A DNA stretch of 64,000 nt from an uncultured Lachnospiraceae bacterium (GCA_902761585.1 CACWKX010000004.1:1-64000), one strand, 5' to 3'; shown: positions 27,310 to 36,361, numbered from the stretch's first letter. Numbers and translations: made by a program. Notes: generated by a model not told the origin, from the sequence alone.

Positions 27310-28731
27310 ATGGATCATTCAGAATATGCAGATCGTCTGGACGTCTGGGCGGAGGCGCACAGACAGGAGATGACGGACGATATTTCTGCGCTTGTGCGCA
27401 TTGACAGCACAAAGGGCGAAGCGAAGGAAGGAAAGCCGTTCGGCGAAGGACCGGCGGCGGCGCTGACTGCAATGGCGCGGCTGGCTGAATCGAAGGGGTT
27501 TCAGGTTCACAACTACGACAACTACTGCATGACAGCAGATCTTGCCGGAGAGGGAGAGAAGAGTCTGGACATTCTTGCCCATCTCGATGTCGTGCCGGTC
27601 TCGAAGGACTGGAAGAAAACGCAGCCGTTTGAGCCGCTTCAGGAAGATCATTACCTCTATGGAAGAGGAACAGCGGATGACAAGGGACCAGCCATTGCGG
27701 CATTCTATGCCATGCGTGCTGTCTCGGAGTTGGGCATCGGTCTGCGCCATGGCGTCCGGCTGATCCTGGGTGCGGACGAGGAGTGCGGCAGTTCCGATCT
27801 GGAGCACTACTATGGAATTGAGAAGGAGGCAGAATATACATTTTCACCTGATGCAAACTTCCCGTTGATCAATATCGAGAAGGCAAGATTGGCGAAAAAG
27901 TTTACCGCCGACCTTCCGGAGGACTACCACATACCCTGTGTCCTTGAAATTGACGCAGGCTCAAAGGCAAATGTCGTGCCGGGGACTGCGGATGCCGCGT
28001 TCCGGGGACTGACGAAGGAGCAGCTTGAACAAGCTGCGCGAGAGACAGAGAAGAAGACAAAGGCGGCTGTGACCTGGGAGCTGAGGAGCGACCGTGAGTT
28101 CGTTCATGTCAAGGGGCAGACAGGCCATGCGGCCATGCCGGACAACGGCTCCGTCAATGCCCTGACAGCCCTGCTTTTTTTCATCAGCAGGCTTCCTCTT
28201 GCAGGGACGAAGACGACTCATGCACTCCTGGGACTGGCTGAGCTCTTTCCGTTCGGAGACTGCCACGGGAAGGCGCTTGGGGTTGATCTTTGCGATGAGG
28301 AGAGCGGCGAACTGACGCTCAGTCTGGATATCCTGAAGCTTCAGAATGGAAAGCTGACGGCGGAGTTTGACTGCAGAGCGCCGCTCTGCGCGACAGAGGA
28401 GAACCTGACGGAGAAGATCAGAGTCATGCTCCGGCAGAAGGGATTCGAGATGGAGGATGGTCCGATGACACCGGCCCACTATGTGCCTGCGGATTCGCCA
28501 TTTGTCAAAACGCTTCTTCAGAGCTATGAGCGCTATTTCGGCAAGCCGGGCAAGCCGATGGCTATTGGCGGCGGAACCTATGTCCATGGCCTGAAGAGAG
28601 GTGTCGCGTTCGGCTGCGAGGTGGAAGGCGTCGACAACCGGATGCACGGCGATGATGAATTTGTCGACATCGATGTGCTTGTGAAGAGCGTGAAAATCTT
28701 TGCGGACGCGATCATCCAGCTGTGCGGCTGA
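27310..28731 (+). CDS. M20-family dipeptidase (Sapep/PepV-like)
   Basis: A 473-residue zinc peptidase that should cleave dipeptides in the cytoplasm. Metal ligands are visible in LAHLDVVPV, GRGTADDKGP and GADEECGSSD, with a later His in AIGGGTYVHGLK. An inserted lid domain (about 175-385) contains KGQTGHAAMPDNGS. Annotated relatives are Sapep and PepV. An AAGGGAGG ribosome site precedes the ATG. It is monocistronic, ending at a strong terminator. Confidence 0.92.
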   Translation: MDHSEYADRLDVWAEAHRQEMTDDISALVRIDSTKGEAKEGKPFGEGPAAALTAMARLAESKGFQVHNYDNYCMTADLAGEGEKSLDILAHLDVVPVSKDWKKTQPFEPLQEDHYLYGRGTADDKGPAIAAFYAMRAVSELGIGLRHGVRLILGADEECGSSDLEHYYGIEKEAEYTFSPDANFPLINIEKARLAKKFTADLPEDYHIPCVLEIDAGSKANVVPGTADAAFRGLTKEQLEQAARETEKKTKAAVTWELRSDREFVHVKGQTGHAAMPDNGSVNALTALLFFISRLPLAGTKTTHALLGLAELFPFGDCHGKALGVDLCDEESGELTLSLDILKLQNGKLTAEFDCRAPLCATEENLTEKIRVMLRQKGFEMEDGPMTPAHYVPADSPFVKTLLQSYERYFGKPGKPMAIGGGTYVHGLKRGVAFGCEVEGVDNRMHGDDEFVDIDVLVKSVKIFADAIIQLCG

Positions 28732-28792
28732 TCCGGCTGATGAACCTGACCGCACAGCGCAGAAGGATGAATGACAGACGGAGAATGTACAG

Positions 28793-28832
28793 AAAAAGCG
28801 GGCCCCGCCACTGGCTGGCGGCCCGCTTTTTT
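28793..28832. terminator. Bidirectional terminator
   Basis: AAAAAGCGGGCC (28793-28804) pairs with GGCCCGCTTTTT (28820-28831), with an inner ccgcca/tggcgg-like extension and T/A tracts on both sides. It serves the dipeptidase gene and the minus-strand DUF4358 gene. Confidence 0.85.
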
Positions 28833-28893
28833 GCTGCTGATGTCTGATTCCTCCTGCATGCCTGATGCAGAGTTCAGGCGCCGGACACGCCGG

Positions 28894-28968
28894 CTCCGAT
28901 TCCTCTGACTCCGAATCCCATGACCCCGAATCCCATGACCATGAATCCTGTGACTCAGAATCCGTATT
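28894..28968. repeat. Five 15-bp tandem repeats crossing the DUF4358 stop
   Basis: Units of the type ctccgaatcccatga run at 28894, 28909, 28924, 28939 and 28954, with two to five changes each. The last unit overlaps the 3' end of the minus-strand lipoprotein gene. Fifteen is a multiple of three, and the gene's stop TGA occupies the position of GGA/GGG in the other units. Confidence 0.75.
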
Positions 28969-29440
28969 TTGAAAGAATCTCGTTCGCTTTATCATAGTCA
29001 TCACAGACAACCAGGACGGTGTAGCTTCCGGTTGACTTGATGATGGCCTTCTTCAGCTTGTCGCTTTCCTCCGCCTTGTAGGTGGCGTAAAGATCGGACT
29101 GTTTCTGAACCCGGGACTGGAAGAGCTTCTCCACATCCTCGGTGGTCGCATCGTCCCGGCACTTGACCACACAGATCTCATCGGCTGTGGAACCGGAACT
29201 CATGTATGCCTTGCTCTCCGTGACCTGACCGTCCTTGAAGAAATAGATGCTGGAAAGCATATCGGAGCTTGTCTCTGTCAGCGTGTCGTTTTTGACAGTG
29301 TCCTTGTTCAGCTCATCTGCAAGCGCTGAGACATCGACAGAGGAAGTCCCCTTCGAGCCTCCTCCGCCGCAGGCAGTCAGGAGAAGTGCTGCACAGACTG
29401 CAGCGAGCATAACAGCAGCGATTTTACGAAATCTCTTCAT
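28955..29440 (-). CDS. DUF4358 lipoprotein
   Basis: A 161-residue lipoprotein with a signal peptide ending LLTACGGGG (lipobox LTAC, Cys about 24). The mature part carries the DUF4358 pattern: a helix-rich start (VDVSALADELNKD), SSDMLSSIYFF, DEICVVKCRDDATTEDVEKLFQSRV, and a C-terminal segment ending LVVCDDYDKANEILSKYGF. Function is unknown. The family is commonly encoded near MBOAT, DHHW and SGNH genes in Lachnospiraceae, as here, hinting at a role in surface polymer modification. Confidence 0.85.
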   Translation of the reverse strand: MKRFRKIAAVMLAAVCAALLLTACGGGGSKGTSSVDVSALADELNKDTVKNDTLTETSSDMLSSIYFFKDGQVTESKAYMSSGSTADEICVVKCRDDATTEDVEKLFQSRVQKQSDLYATYKAEESDKLKKAIIKSTGSYTVLVVCDDYDKANEILSKYGF

Positions 29441-29599
29441 ATGATAACCCCTTATCGTTTGATTGGTTTTTCCACAAACTCTGTTTGTCTACGGAATCTT
29501 AGCAGATTGAAGCTGCCATTGCAAGGCTGCTCAGCCACAACTTGGCAACAGTCTGGCTCCGATAAAAAGAGTGAATGTGTGCTGCGGCAGATGCGTTCG

Positions 29600-30796
29600 T
29601 CAGCCGGCACTGACATCCTCGTCGCCGTCGGATCCGGAGGAGGCCGCCGCATCGGACTGCGCTGCTGATTCATCGATCTGGGAAGTGGATGAGCCGGCCT
29701 GGGCCGTTGCCCCTTCTGTCTCAGAGCCGGAGGCGGAACTGTCTCCGCCGTTGGCTGCAAAGACCTGGCTCCAGTCGGAGTCGCTGATATAGTGGGACTT
29801 CAGGTAGGTGAGCATCTGAGCACAGTATTCCGGCTCAAGGTGAATCCCATCCGCAGAAGCACCAGAGATGAGCTCATGATTTCCGTCCGAAAAGATCTCG
29901 TTCAGGTTGAGATAGTAGCTGTACCACAGATCCTCGCAGGTAGACAGAATATACTGGTTGATTGTCTGTACATTCTGGTTGTTGTCATACTCAAAGCCCT
30001 TCGCGATCTTGGACTCCTCCACATAGATGACCGAGCAGATATAGATGATGGCATCCGGCTGAAGTGCATGGAACTGCCGGATGGCCTTTTCAAAGGTCGG
30101 CTGGAACTGGTTCCATGGATAGAAGCCGAGGTCATTGGTGCCAAGCATCAGGTAGATCCTCTTATACTTCCGGCCGCTCAGTCCCTGGTAGACAGATATA
30201 TTGCCATCCGCTGTCGAAATGATCTGCTTGTCCATGTCGTTGATGGAGAGACCGACTCCGGTCAGAAAGGTGCCCTGCGTGATGCCGGAGGCGTTCCGGA
30301 AGCCTTCCATTCTTGAGTCTCCGATGAAGACGGCATCTGAGAAATAGGAGTCGTCGACCGAGTCGCTCTGGGCAGGAACAACGGCGGCGCTGTCGATGGT
30401 CTCACCGGAACCGGAAGCATTGGTCTGCTGCGTGCTGTCAGTACTGGCGGTATCATCCTGTGCCGTTGTCGCATCGGAAACAGAGACCGTTGCCAGCCCG
30501 GCCAGTCCCTGGTCCGGGTTGCTGCTGGACGATGTTGCCCCCGCCGATGGGGTGGACACAGTTTTGTCCTGATTCTGCGAAGCGTCAGAAGCAGTCTTTC
30601 CCTGCGTGGCAGTGACGCTGGAAGAAGAGGGACTGACCCGGTGCGTGAGGAGTGTATGGATGATTCTGCCTTCAAAGACGGCAATGAAAACGATTACAAG
30701 AGCCAGCAGGCGCGGGATCATCGTCCGCCCGGAGTTCCCTTTCCGCCTTCTGCGGACGGTGGAGCTTGTCTTGGTAGTTGTTTGAGAGGATGGCAT
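29600..30796 (-). CDS. Membrane-anchored SGNH/GDSL hydrolase
   Basis: A 398-residue protein with a short basic cytoplasmic head (RRRRKG), one TM helix (about 27-47), a Ser/Thr/Ala-rich spacer (about 52-150) and an extracytoplasmic SGNH domain (about 155-340). Block I is VFIGDSRMEGF, block III GTNDLGFYPW and block V SADGIHLEPEYC, giving a Ser-Asp-His arrangement. The tail is rich in S, G, A and E. It probably acts as an acetyl-esterase or acetyltransferase on a surface glycan, partnering the divergent MBOAT and DHHW genes. About 160 empty bases separate it from the DUF4358 gene. Confidence 0.85.
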   Translation of the reverse strand: MPSSQTTTKTSSTVRRRRKGNSGRTMIPRLLALVIVFIAVFEGRIIHTLLTHRVSPSSSSVTATQGKTASDASQNQDKTVSTPSAGATSSSSNPDQGLAGLATVSVSDATTAQDDTASTDSTQQTNASGSGETIDSAAVVPAQSDSVDDSYFSDAVFIGDSRMEGFRNASGITQGTFLTGVGLSINDMDKQIISTADGNISVYQGLSGRKYKRIYLMLGTNDLGFYPWNQFQPTFEKAIRQFHALQPDAIIYICSVIYVEESKIAKGFEYDNNQNVQTINQYILSTCEDLWYSYYLNLNEIFSDGNHELISGASADGIHLEPEYCAQMLTYLKSHYISDSDWSQVFAANGGDSSASGSETEGATAQAGSSTSQIDESAAQSDAAASSGSDGDEDVSAG

Positions 30797-30845
30797 AGTT
30801 TTTTCACCGATTCTTGAACGATTGTCTGCTGCAGGGTTGGAAATC

Positions 30846-30892
30846 TTGAACAGCGTATTTTTATATTATATAATAATCGGGTTTAAAGTAAA
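30846..30892. promoter_or_regulatory. Overlapping divergent promoters of the MBOAT and SGNH genes
   Basis: Plus strand: TTGAAC (30846-30851), 17-base spacer, TATAAT (30869-30874). Minus strand: TTTACT (30887-30892), 16-base spacer, TATAAT (30865-30870). The two -10 hexamers overlap within the palindrome ATTATATAAT, so the two directions should be mutually exclusive on one DNA molecule. Confidence 0.7.
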
Positions 30893-30928
30893 GCATGGCA
30901 ACTTACAGTTTTCAGGCGGGTATCTAGA

Positions 30929-32347
30929 ATGGTTTTCAGCAGTCTGCTGTTTCTTTTCCGGTTTCTACCGGTGGTTCTTCTGATTTATTATGTTGTCCCG
31001 GCAAAGCTCCGGAATCTGGTTCTTCTCCTTGTCAGCCTTGTATTCTATGCATGGGGGGAGCCGGTTTACGTCTTTCTGATGATCGTGTCGATTCTGGTCT
31101 CCTACACGGGAGGCCTTCTGGTCGATCATTTCCGCAGAGCGGGGGAGGACAGAAAGGCAAAGCTGGCGCTGGCCGCTGCCGTGGCGGCTGGTCTTGGACT
31201 TCTGGCGTACTTCAAGTATGCGAATTTTGTTCTGCGAACCATCAACAGTCTGTCCGGCTCGTCGATCCCGCTGCTCTCGCTCACGCTTCCGATCGGCATC
31301 TCCTTTTATACCTTCCAGACGATATCGTATGTCATCGATGTGTACCGCGGAAATGCGGCTGTTCAGAAGAATGTCATCTCTTACGGCGCCTACGTCACGA
31401 TGTTTCCGCAGCTGATTGCAGGACCGATCGTCCAGTACAAGACGATCGATGCGCAGCTGAGGTCGAGGACAGAGAGCACACAGGAGTTTGCCGATGGCGT
31501 CAACCGTTTCATGATCGGGCTTGGGAAGAAGGTTCTTCTGGCGAACAATGCAGGCGTGCTCTGGGACAGCATCAAGGTGCAGGATCCGGCGGGGATCCCG
31601 ACCCTGACAGCCTGGATTGGGATTGCCTCCTATACATTCCAGATCTACTACGATTTCTCCGGCTATTCGGACATGGCGATCGGGCTTGGTCATATGTTCG
31701 GGTTCCGCTTTCTCGAGAACTTTGAACACCCGTATGAGTCAAGGAGCGTGACGGAATTCTGGAGGCGGTGGCACATCTCGCTTGGAACCTGGTTCCGTGA
31801 ATATGTTTACATCCCGCTCGGAGGAAACCGGAAGGGAAAGTGGAAGCAGATCCGCAACATCATGATTGTCTGGCTTCTGACCGGAATCTGGCACGGAGCG
31901 GACTGGAATTTCATGATCTGGGGCGTCTACTATGGTGTGCTGCTGCTGTTTGAGAAGCTGCTCTTCGGAAAGTATCTGGAGAAGCTTTCGCCCGCAGTTC
32001 AGCACATCTATACGATGTTTTCGGTGATGATCGGCTGGTTCATCTTCTCCTTCAACGAGATCACTGGGAAGATGGGATACCTGAAGGCAATGTTTGTTCC
32101 TGCCGCGGGCTTTTTATCGAAGGAGAGCATCTACCTTCTTTATTCAAATGCGGTTCTGCTGGTGTGCCTGATTCTTGGCAGCACGGAGCTTCCGAAGAGG
32201 CTGGCAAAGCGGCTGCTTCGGCGCGTGGAGGGCAGCAGCGTCCTGACCCTGGTGCTTCGGATCGGATTTTACCTGGGCGTCTTTCTGCTCAGCGTCGCGT
32301 ATCTGGTCGGGGCGTCCTACAATCCGTTTTTGTACTTCCGTTTCTGA
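30929..32347 (+). CDS. MBOAT-family O-acyltransferase
   Basis: A 472-residue membrane-bound O-acyltransferase of the DltB/AlgI type with about ten TM helices. Signatures are IAGPIVQYKTIDAQL, YYDFSGYSDMAIGLGHMFGFRFLENFEHPY, SVTEFWRRWHISLGTWFREYVYIPLGGN and the catalytic His in LTGIWHGADWNF. It should pass acyl groups across the membrane to an outer acceptor, with the DHHW protein downstream finishing the transfer. Alginate O-acetylation is the model, but the acceptor here is unknown. Confidence 0.93.
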   Translation: MVFSSLLFLFRFLPVVLLIYYVVPAKLRNLVLLLVSLVFYAWGEPVYVFLMIVSILVSYTGGLLVDHFRRAGEDRKAKLALAAAVAAGLGLLAYFKYANFVLRTINSLSGSSIPLLSLTLPIGISFYTFQTISYVIDVYRGNAAVQKNVISYGAYVTMFPQLIAGPIVQYKTIDAQLRSRTESTQEFADGVNRFMIGLGKKVLLANNAGVLWDSIKVQDPAGIPTLTAWIGIASYTFQIYYDFSGYSDMAIGLGHMFGFRFLENFEHPYESRSVTEFWRRWHISLGTWFREYVYIPLGGNRKGKWKQIRNIMIVWLLTGIWHGADWNFMIWGVYYGVLLLFEKLLFGKYLEKLSPAVQHIYTMFSVMIGWFIFSFNEITGKMGYLKAMFVPAAGFLSKESIYLLYSNAVLLVCLILGSTELPKRLAKRLLRRVEGSSVLTLVLRIGFYLGVFLLSVAYLVGASYNPFLYFRF

Positions 32348-32355
32348 AGAAAGCT

Positions 32356-32440
32356 CAGGCTGGCAGTGCATCAATTCCGGCTGGAAATGTCTTGACGCAG
32401 GCAGGCATTGTATCAATTCCAGCGGGCAGTGCCCAGGCTC
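32356..32440. repeat. Degenerate 42-bp direct repeat
   Basis: Two imperfect units start at 32356 and 32398, sharing caggc-ggca-tgtatcaattcc-type sequence, in the 172-bp gap between the MBOAT and DHHW genes. No promoter or terminator is evident here, so the two genes may be cotranscribed. Confidence 0.45.
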
Positions 32441-32519
32441 GGGCTGGCCTTACTTGCGGGGCATGGCTGTACCCCTGGAGCCGGTCAGAAGATGCCCAGC
32501 AGATTGGAGGTAGATTCAC

Positions 32520-33689
32520 ATGAAATTTCAGAAAGAGGCCGACTGGCATCCTTCTATGAACAGGACTGTTTCCGTCAATGTCACACTGATGTTCCTGGTT
32601 CTGGTTTTCGGGATCGCGGCGGCAACGGTGATCAAGCCGCAGAATGAGCGCTCCGAGACGGAGAACCGTTCGCTGGCGATGCGGCCTTCCTTCAGCATCG
32701 GCACTCTCCTGTCCGGTCAGTTTGCAAAAGACTATGAGAGCTATTTGTCTGATCAGTTTATCGGCCGTGACGGGTGGATCACACTGAAGACGGACTTTGA
32801 GCTGGCAACCGGAAAGAAGGAGATCAGCGGAGTTTATTTTGCAAAAGACGGCTATCTGATTGAGAGCCACGAGGGAAGCTTTACAACCGATCAGGCGAAG
32901 GCCAATATCAGCCTGCTGGCTTCATTTGCAAAGAAACAGTCGGAGACGCTTGGGGCGGACCATGTGACCGTGATGATTGTGCCGAATGCTGTCGATATTC
33001 TAAGGGAGAAGCTCCCGGCCTTTGCACAGCCATACGATGAGGAAACCTATATCAGCCAGGTGAGGGCGGCACTTCCGGACGGTGTTTTCTTTGACACCGG
33101 GAAGATTCTGAACGCGCATAAGGATGAGGAGATTTACTATCGCACCGATCATCACTGGAAGACACTTGCTGCCTGGTATGTCTATCAGGCGTGGGCAAAG
33201 GAGAAGGGGCTTTCCATCGGAGCCTACAGCCCGGTCACGGTGACAGAGGATTTCGAGGGAACCATCTCGTCCAAACTTGGTATCCGCGGAAGGGCCGACA
33301 GTATCCAGCGCTATGACCCGGCAGAAGAAGAGGACTATTACCTGGTTTACAACCAGTCGGACGATGTGAGAAACAGCATCTATGATGATTCCTTCCTGGA
33401 CAAAAAAGACAAGTATTCGTACTTTTATGGCGGAAATTATGGATTGATTCAGTCGAAGATGCCGGAGAGCAGGACAGGGCGAAAGCTTCTGATTATCAAG
33501 GACTCGTATGCGCATTGCTTTGCTCCGTTCACGTATGCGGACTTCGATGAGGTTGACCTGCTGGATCTGCGGTACTACAACGCAAGCCTTTCAGACCTGA
33601 TGGCCTCAGGCGGCTATACGGATATCCTGTTCCTGCAGAATGCATCCGGGTTTGCGGAGGAGACATCGTTTGCAAAGTTGGGAACCTGA
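32520..33689 (+). CDS. DHHW (AlgX/AlgJ-like) surface acetylation protein
   Basis: A 389-residue protein with one N-terminal membrane anchor (about 19-40) and an extracytoplasmic SGNH-like domain. The name-giving motif appears as YYRTDHHWKTLAAWYVYQ; FLSDQFIGRD-like text (YLSDQFIGRDGW) and LLIIKDSYAHCFAPF, with the catalytic serine, are also present. AlgX/AlgJ-type proteins acetylate exopolysaccharide with acyl groups delivered by the MBOAT partner, here directly upstream. An AGATTGGAGG site precedes the ATG. Confidence 0.88.
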   Translation: MKFQKEADWHPSMNRTVSVNVTLMFLVLVFGIAAATVIKPQNERSETENRSLAMRPSFSIGTLLSGQFAKDYESYLSDQFIGRDGWITLKTDFELATGKKEISGVYFAKDGYLIESHEGSFTTDQAKANISLLASFAKKQSETLGADHVTVMIVPNAVDILREKLPAFAQPYDEETYISQVRAALPDGVFFDTGKILNAHKDEEIYYRTDHHWKTLAAWYVYQAWAKEKGLSIGAYSPVTVTEDFEGTISSKLGIRGRADSIQRYDPAEEEDYYLVYNQSDDVRNSIYDDSFLDKKDKYSYFYGGNYGLIQSKMPESRTGRKLLIIKDSYAHCFAPFTYADFDEVDLLDLRYYNASLSDLMASGGYTDILFLQNASGFAEETSFAKLGT

Positions 33690-33794
33690 AGCGACGAAAG
33701 CACAGATCGCGGCCATAGGGAACGGGACGCAAACGCTGGGAACCTGAAGCGACGCGAACACAGGACGCGAACATAGGGTACTGGACACGTATAC
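33677..33794. repeat. Tandem 58-bp imperfect duplication including a gene's 3' end
   Basis: Unit 1 (33677-33734) contains the last codons and stop of the DHHW gene (gggaacctgaagcgacg); unit 2 (33735-about 33794) repeats it with scattered changes. It occupies most of the gap before thyA. No promoter is recognised. Confidence 0.7.
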
Positions 33795-33820
33795 AGGTCG
33801 GCATCTTCAAGGAGAAGAAC

Positions 33821-34669
33821 ATGAGTCAATGTGATCATATTTTTATCAACATGTGCAGAGACATTCTGGAGAATGGCACGGATACGCGCGGAGAGAAGGT
33901 CCGGCCGCACTGGCCGGACGGAACGCCGGCCTACACGATCAAGCAGTTTGGTATCTGCAACCGGTACGACCTCAGGAAGGAGTTCCCCACACTGACGCTG
34001 CGGCGGACGGCGCTTAAGAGCGCCATGGATGAAATTCTGTGGATCTGGCAGCGGAAGTCGAACAACGTGCATGATCTCCACAGCCACATCTGGGATGAGT
34101 GGGCGGATGAGGACGGTTCCATCGGGAAAGCATATGGCTACCAGATGGGCGTGAAGCATGTCTATAAGGAGGGACTGTTTGATCAGACCGACCGTGTGCT
34201 CTATGACCTCAGACATAACCCGTTCAGCAGGCGGATCCTGACGAACCTCTATGTGCATCAGGATCTCCATGAGATGAACCTCTACCCATGCGCCTACAGC
34301 ATGACGTTCAACGTCACACAGGAGAGGGGAGACGGGAAGCTGGTGCTCAATGCTGTGCTGAACCAGCGGTCCAACGATGTTCTGACTGCGAACAACTGGA
34401 ACGTTGCCCAGTATGCGCTTCTTCTGATGATGATTGCTCAGGTCTCGGACATGGTACCGGGGGTTCTTGTCCATATGATCGCGGATGCGCATATCTATGA
34501 TCGTCATGTGCCGCTGATTCAGGAACTGATCAGCAGAGAGCCCTACCCTGCGCCGAAGGTCTGGCTGAATCCGGAGGTCCACGACTTTTATCAATTCACA
34601 ACCGACGATCTTCATGTCGAGAACTACCAGTACCATGAGCAGATTCGGAACATTCCGGTTGCGATCTGA
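33821..34669 (+). CDS. thyA: Thymidylate synthase
   Basis: ThyA makes dTMP from dUMP using methylenetetrahydrofolate. The 282-residue protein has HIWDEWADEDGSIGKAYGYQ, the catalytic Cys157 in LYPCAYSMTF, QRSNDVLTANNWNVAQYA and HIYDRHVPLIQE. The residue after the catalytic Cys is Ala rather than the His of E. coli ThyA, a variation also found in other Firmicute enzymes as far as I know. The spacing to folA is 14 bp, a common pairing because the dihydrofolate made here is recycled by DHFR. An AAGGAGAAG ribosome site precedes the ATG. Confidence 0.94.
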   Translation: MSQCDHIFINMCRDILENGTDTRGEKVRPHWPDGTPAYTIKQFGICNRYDLRKEFPTLTLRRTALKSAMDEILWIWQRKSNNVHDLHSHIWDEWADEDGSIGKAYGYQMGVKHVYKEGLFDQTDRVLYDLRHNPFSRRILTNLYVHQDLHEMNLYPCAYSMTFNVTQERGDGKLVLNAVLNQRSNDVLTANNWNVAQYALLLMMIAQVSDMVPGVLVHMIADAHIYDRHVPLIQELISREPYPAPKVWLNPEVHDFYQFTTDDLHVENYQYHEQIRNIPVAI

Positions 34670-34683
34670 GGAGGGAACGACAT

Positions 34684-35214
34684 ATGAATATGATTGTGGC
34701 GGTCGATTCCAACTGGGGGATCGGCTATGGCAATAAACTGCTCGTATCGATACCTGAAGATATGAAATTTTTCCGCAGAAAGACGATGAACCATGTGATC
34801 GTGATGGGAAGACGTACGCTTGAGAGCTTTCCGGGCGGAAGGCCCCTGAAGAACCGCACGAATATTGTCCTGACCCGGAATGAAGATTTCAAACCGGACG
34901 GGGCAGCCGTTGTTCATGAGATCGGGGAGCTGATGGCGTATCTTCGCGAAAACTGCGAGGGACAGGAGGTCTTCTGCATCGGCGGGGAGAGCGTCTACCG
35001 GCAGCTTCTCCCGTACGCGGAGACCGTCTATGTGACGAAAATTGACAGAAGCTATCAGGCGGATGCCTATTTCCCGAATCTGGATGAGAATCCTGATTTT
35101 CTATGCGAGGAGAAAAGCGAGGAATATGCATACTTCGATCTGACGTACCATTTTCTGATATACAGAAGGACGAATCGACCGATAAATGTTAAAGAACATG
35201 TTCAGATTCCGTAA
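34684..35214 (+). CDS. folA: Dihydrofolate reductase
   Basis: A 176-residue DHFR that regenerates tetrahydrofolate. It has IVAVDSNWGIGYGNKLLVSIPEDMKFF, with the acidic residue of the active site in the PEDMKFF helix, VIVMGRRTLESFPG, NIVLTR and FCIGGESVYRQLLPY. A GAGGAGGG ribosome site is nine bases upstream. It is coupled to thyA. Confidence 0.94.
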   Translation: MNMIVAVDSNWGIGYGNKLLVSIPEDMKFFRRKTMNHVIVMGRRTLESFPGGRPLKNRTNIVLTRNEDFKPDGAAVVHEIGELMAYLRENCEGQEVFCIGGESVYRQLLPYAETVYVTKIDRSYQADAYFPNLDENPDFLCEEKSEEYAYFDLTYHFLIYRRTNRPINVKEHVQIP

Positions 35215-35229
35215 AAAATGTTGTATATT
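35201..35229 (+). promoter_or_regulatory. Candidate promoter of the 1-phosphofructokinase gene
   Basis: TTCAGA at 35201-35206, a 17-base spacer and TATATT at 35224-35229. The -35 lies inside the last codons of folA. Both hexamers are imperfect. Confidence 0.45.
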
Positions 35230-35276
35230 GAAACCAGCACGCAGATGAGGTCGGATTTCTATTCGCATGGAGGAAG

Positions 35277-36215
35277 ATGATGATATATACTGTGACGCTG
35301 AGCCCGACGTTGGATTATGTGGTCTCAGTTGATCATTTTCAGACAGGCGCTATTAACCGGACACAATCAGAGGATGTCTTCCCGGGCGGAAAGGGCGTGA
35401 ATGTATCGCTTGTCCTCAATGATCTTGGGTACCTGACAACCGCGATGGGATTTATCGCGGGGTTCACAGGTGCCGAAATCAAACGACTGCTCCGGGTCGG
35501 TGGCGTGGAAGGCAATTTTATTCAGGTTGAGCGGGGCATGTCCCGGATCAATATGAAGATCCGTTCCGATGCGGAGACGGCGATCAACGGGCAGGGGCCT
35601 GAGATCACACAGGAGGATATCGGGACACTGTTCAGCAGGCTCCGGTTCCTAATCGATGGGGACACGATTGTCCTGGCCGGACATATCCCTCCGTCCCTTC
35701 CTTCCGATATGTACGAGCAGATTCTGGAATTTTTGAAGGGACGGAGGCTTCGTGTAATTGTCGATGCGGAAAAGGAGCTTCTGACCGGCACGCTGAAGTA
35801 TCACCCCTGGCTGATCAAGCCGAATGCCGACGAGCTGGGGGACATCTTCGGTGTCCGGATCCACAGCCGTGAGGAGGCGGTCCCGTATGCAGCAAAGCTC
35901 CAGAATATGGGAGCGCGCAATGTGCTGGTCTCCCTCGGGGGAGATGGCGCGGTTCTTCTGACCGAGCAGGGTGAGATCTTCAGCTCAGATGCGCTCAAGG
36001 GAAAGGTGGTCAATACCGTCGGTGCAGGTGACTCCATGATCGCAGGATTTCTGGCAGGCTATCTGGATTCCGATGGCGACTATGAGATGGCATTCAAGGA
36101 GGGATTGTGTGCAGGAGCAGCCAAGGCCTTTAATCTGACGATGACCACGAAGAAGGAAATCTGCTATCTGATGAGAACGACATCGTTTGATATCCAAAGG
36201 AAACAAAAAGACTGA
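35277..36215 (+). CDS. fruK: 1-phosphofructokinase (PfkB family)
   Basis: A 312-residue PfkB-family sugar kinase. It begins MIYTVTLSPTLDYVV, has FPGGKGVNVSLVLNDLG (sugar and phosphate binding), KPNADELGDIFG and the anion-hole/catalytic NTVGAGDSMIAGFLAGY. The overall form matches FruK, which phosphorylates fructose-1-phosphate, but tagatose-6-phosphate kinases are close and no fructose PTS or regulator gene is next to it. The ATGs at 35277 and 35280 are both possible; GGAGGA lies close upstream, slightly favouring 35280. Confidence 0.85.
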   Translation: MMIYTVTLSPTLDYVVSVDHFQTGAINRTQSEDVFPGGKGVNVSLVLNDLGYLTTAMGFIAGFTGAEIKRLLRVGGVEGNFIQVERGMSRINMKIRSDAETAINGQGPEITQEDIGTLFSRLRFLIDGDTIVLAGHIPPSLPSDMYEQILEFLKGRRLRVIVDAEKELLTGTLKYHPWLIKPNADELGDIFGVRIHSREEAVPYAAKLQNMGARNVLVSLGGDGAVLLTEQGEIFSSDALKGKVVNTVGAGDSMIAGFLAGYLDSDGDYEMAFKEGLCAGAAKAFNLTMTTKKEICYLMRTTSFDIQRKQKD

Positions 36216-36250
36216 GATTTTGCCTCAATTTATCAGCAAAGCGGCAACGA

Positions 36251-36262
36251 GTATGTTATACT
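36251..36262 (+). promoter_or_regulatory. Extended -10 promoter of the MgsA-like gene
   Basis: TATACT at 36257-36262 is preceded by TGT (extended -10 motif TGn). No good -35 is visible. The leader to 36362 is about 95 bases, with no recognised riboswitch. Confidence 0.45.
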
Positions 36263-36361
36263 GTGAAAGATAACAGATATTCGCAACAATGATGCACAAA
36301 TTATGTAAATAATTCACATATGATTTGTGGGTCAGGGGCGCTGTCACAGGGAGGCAGAAAG

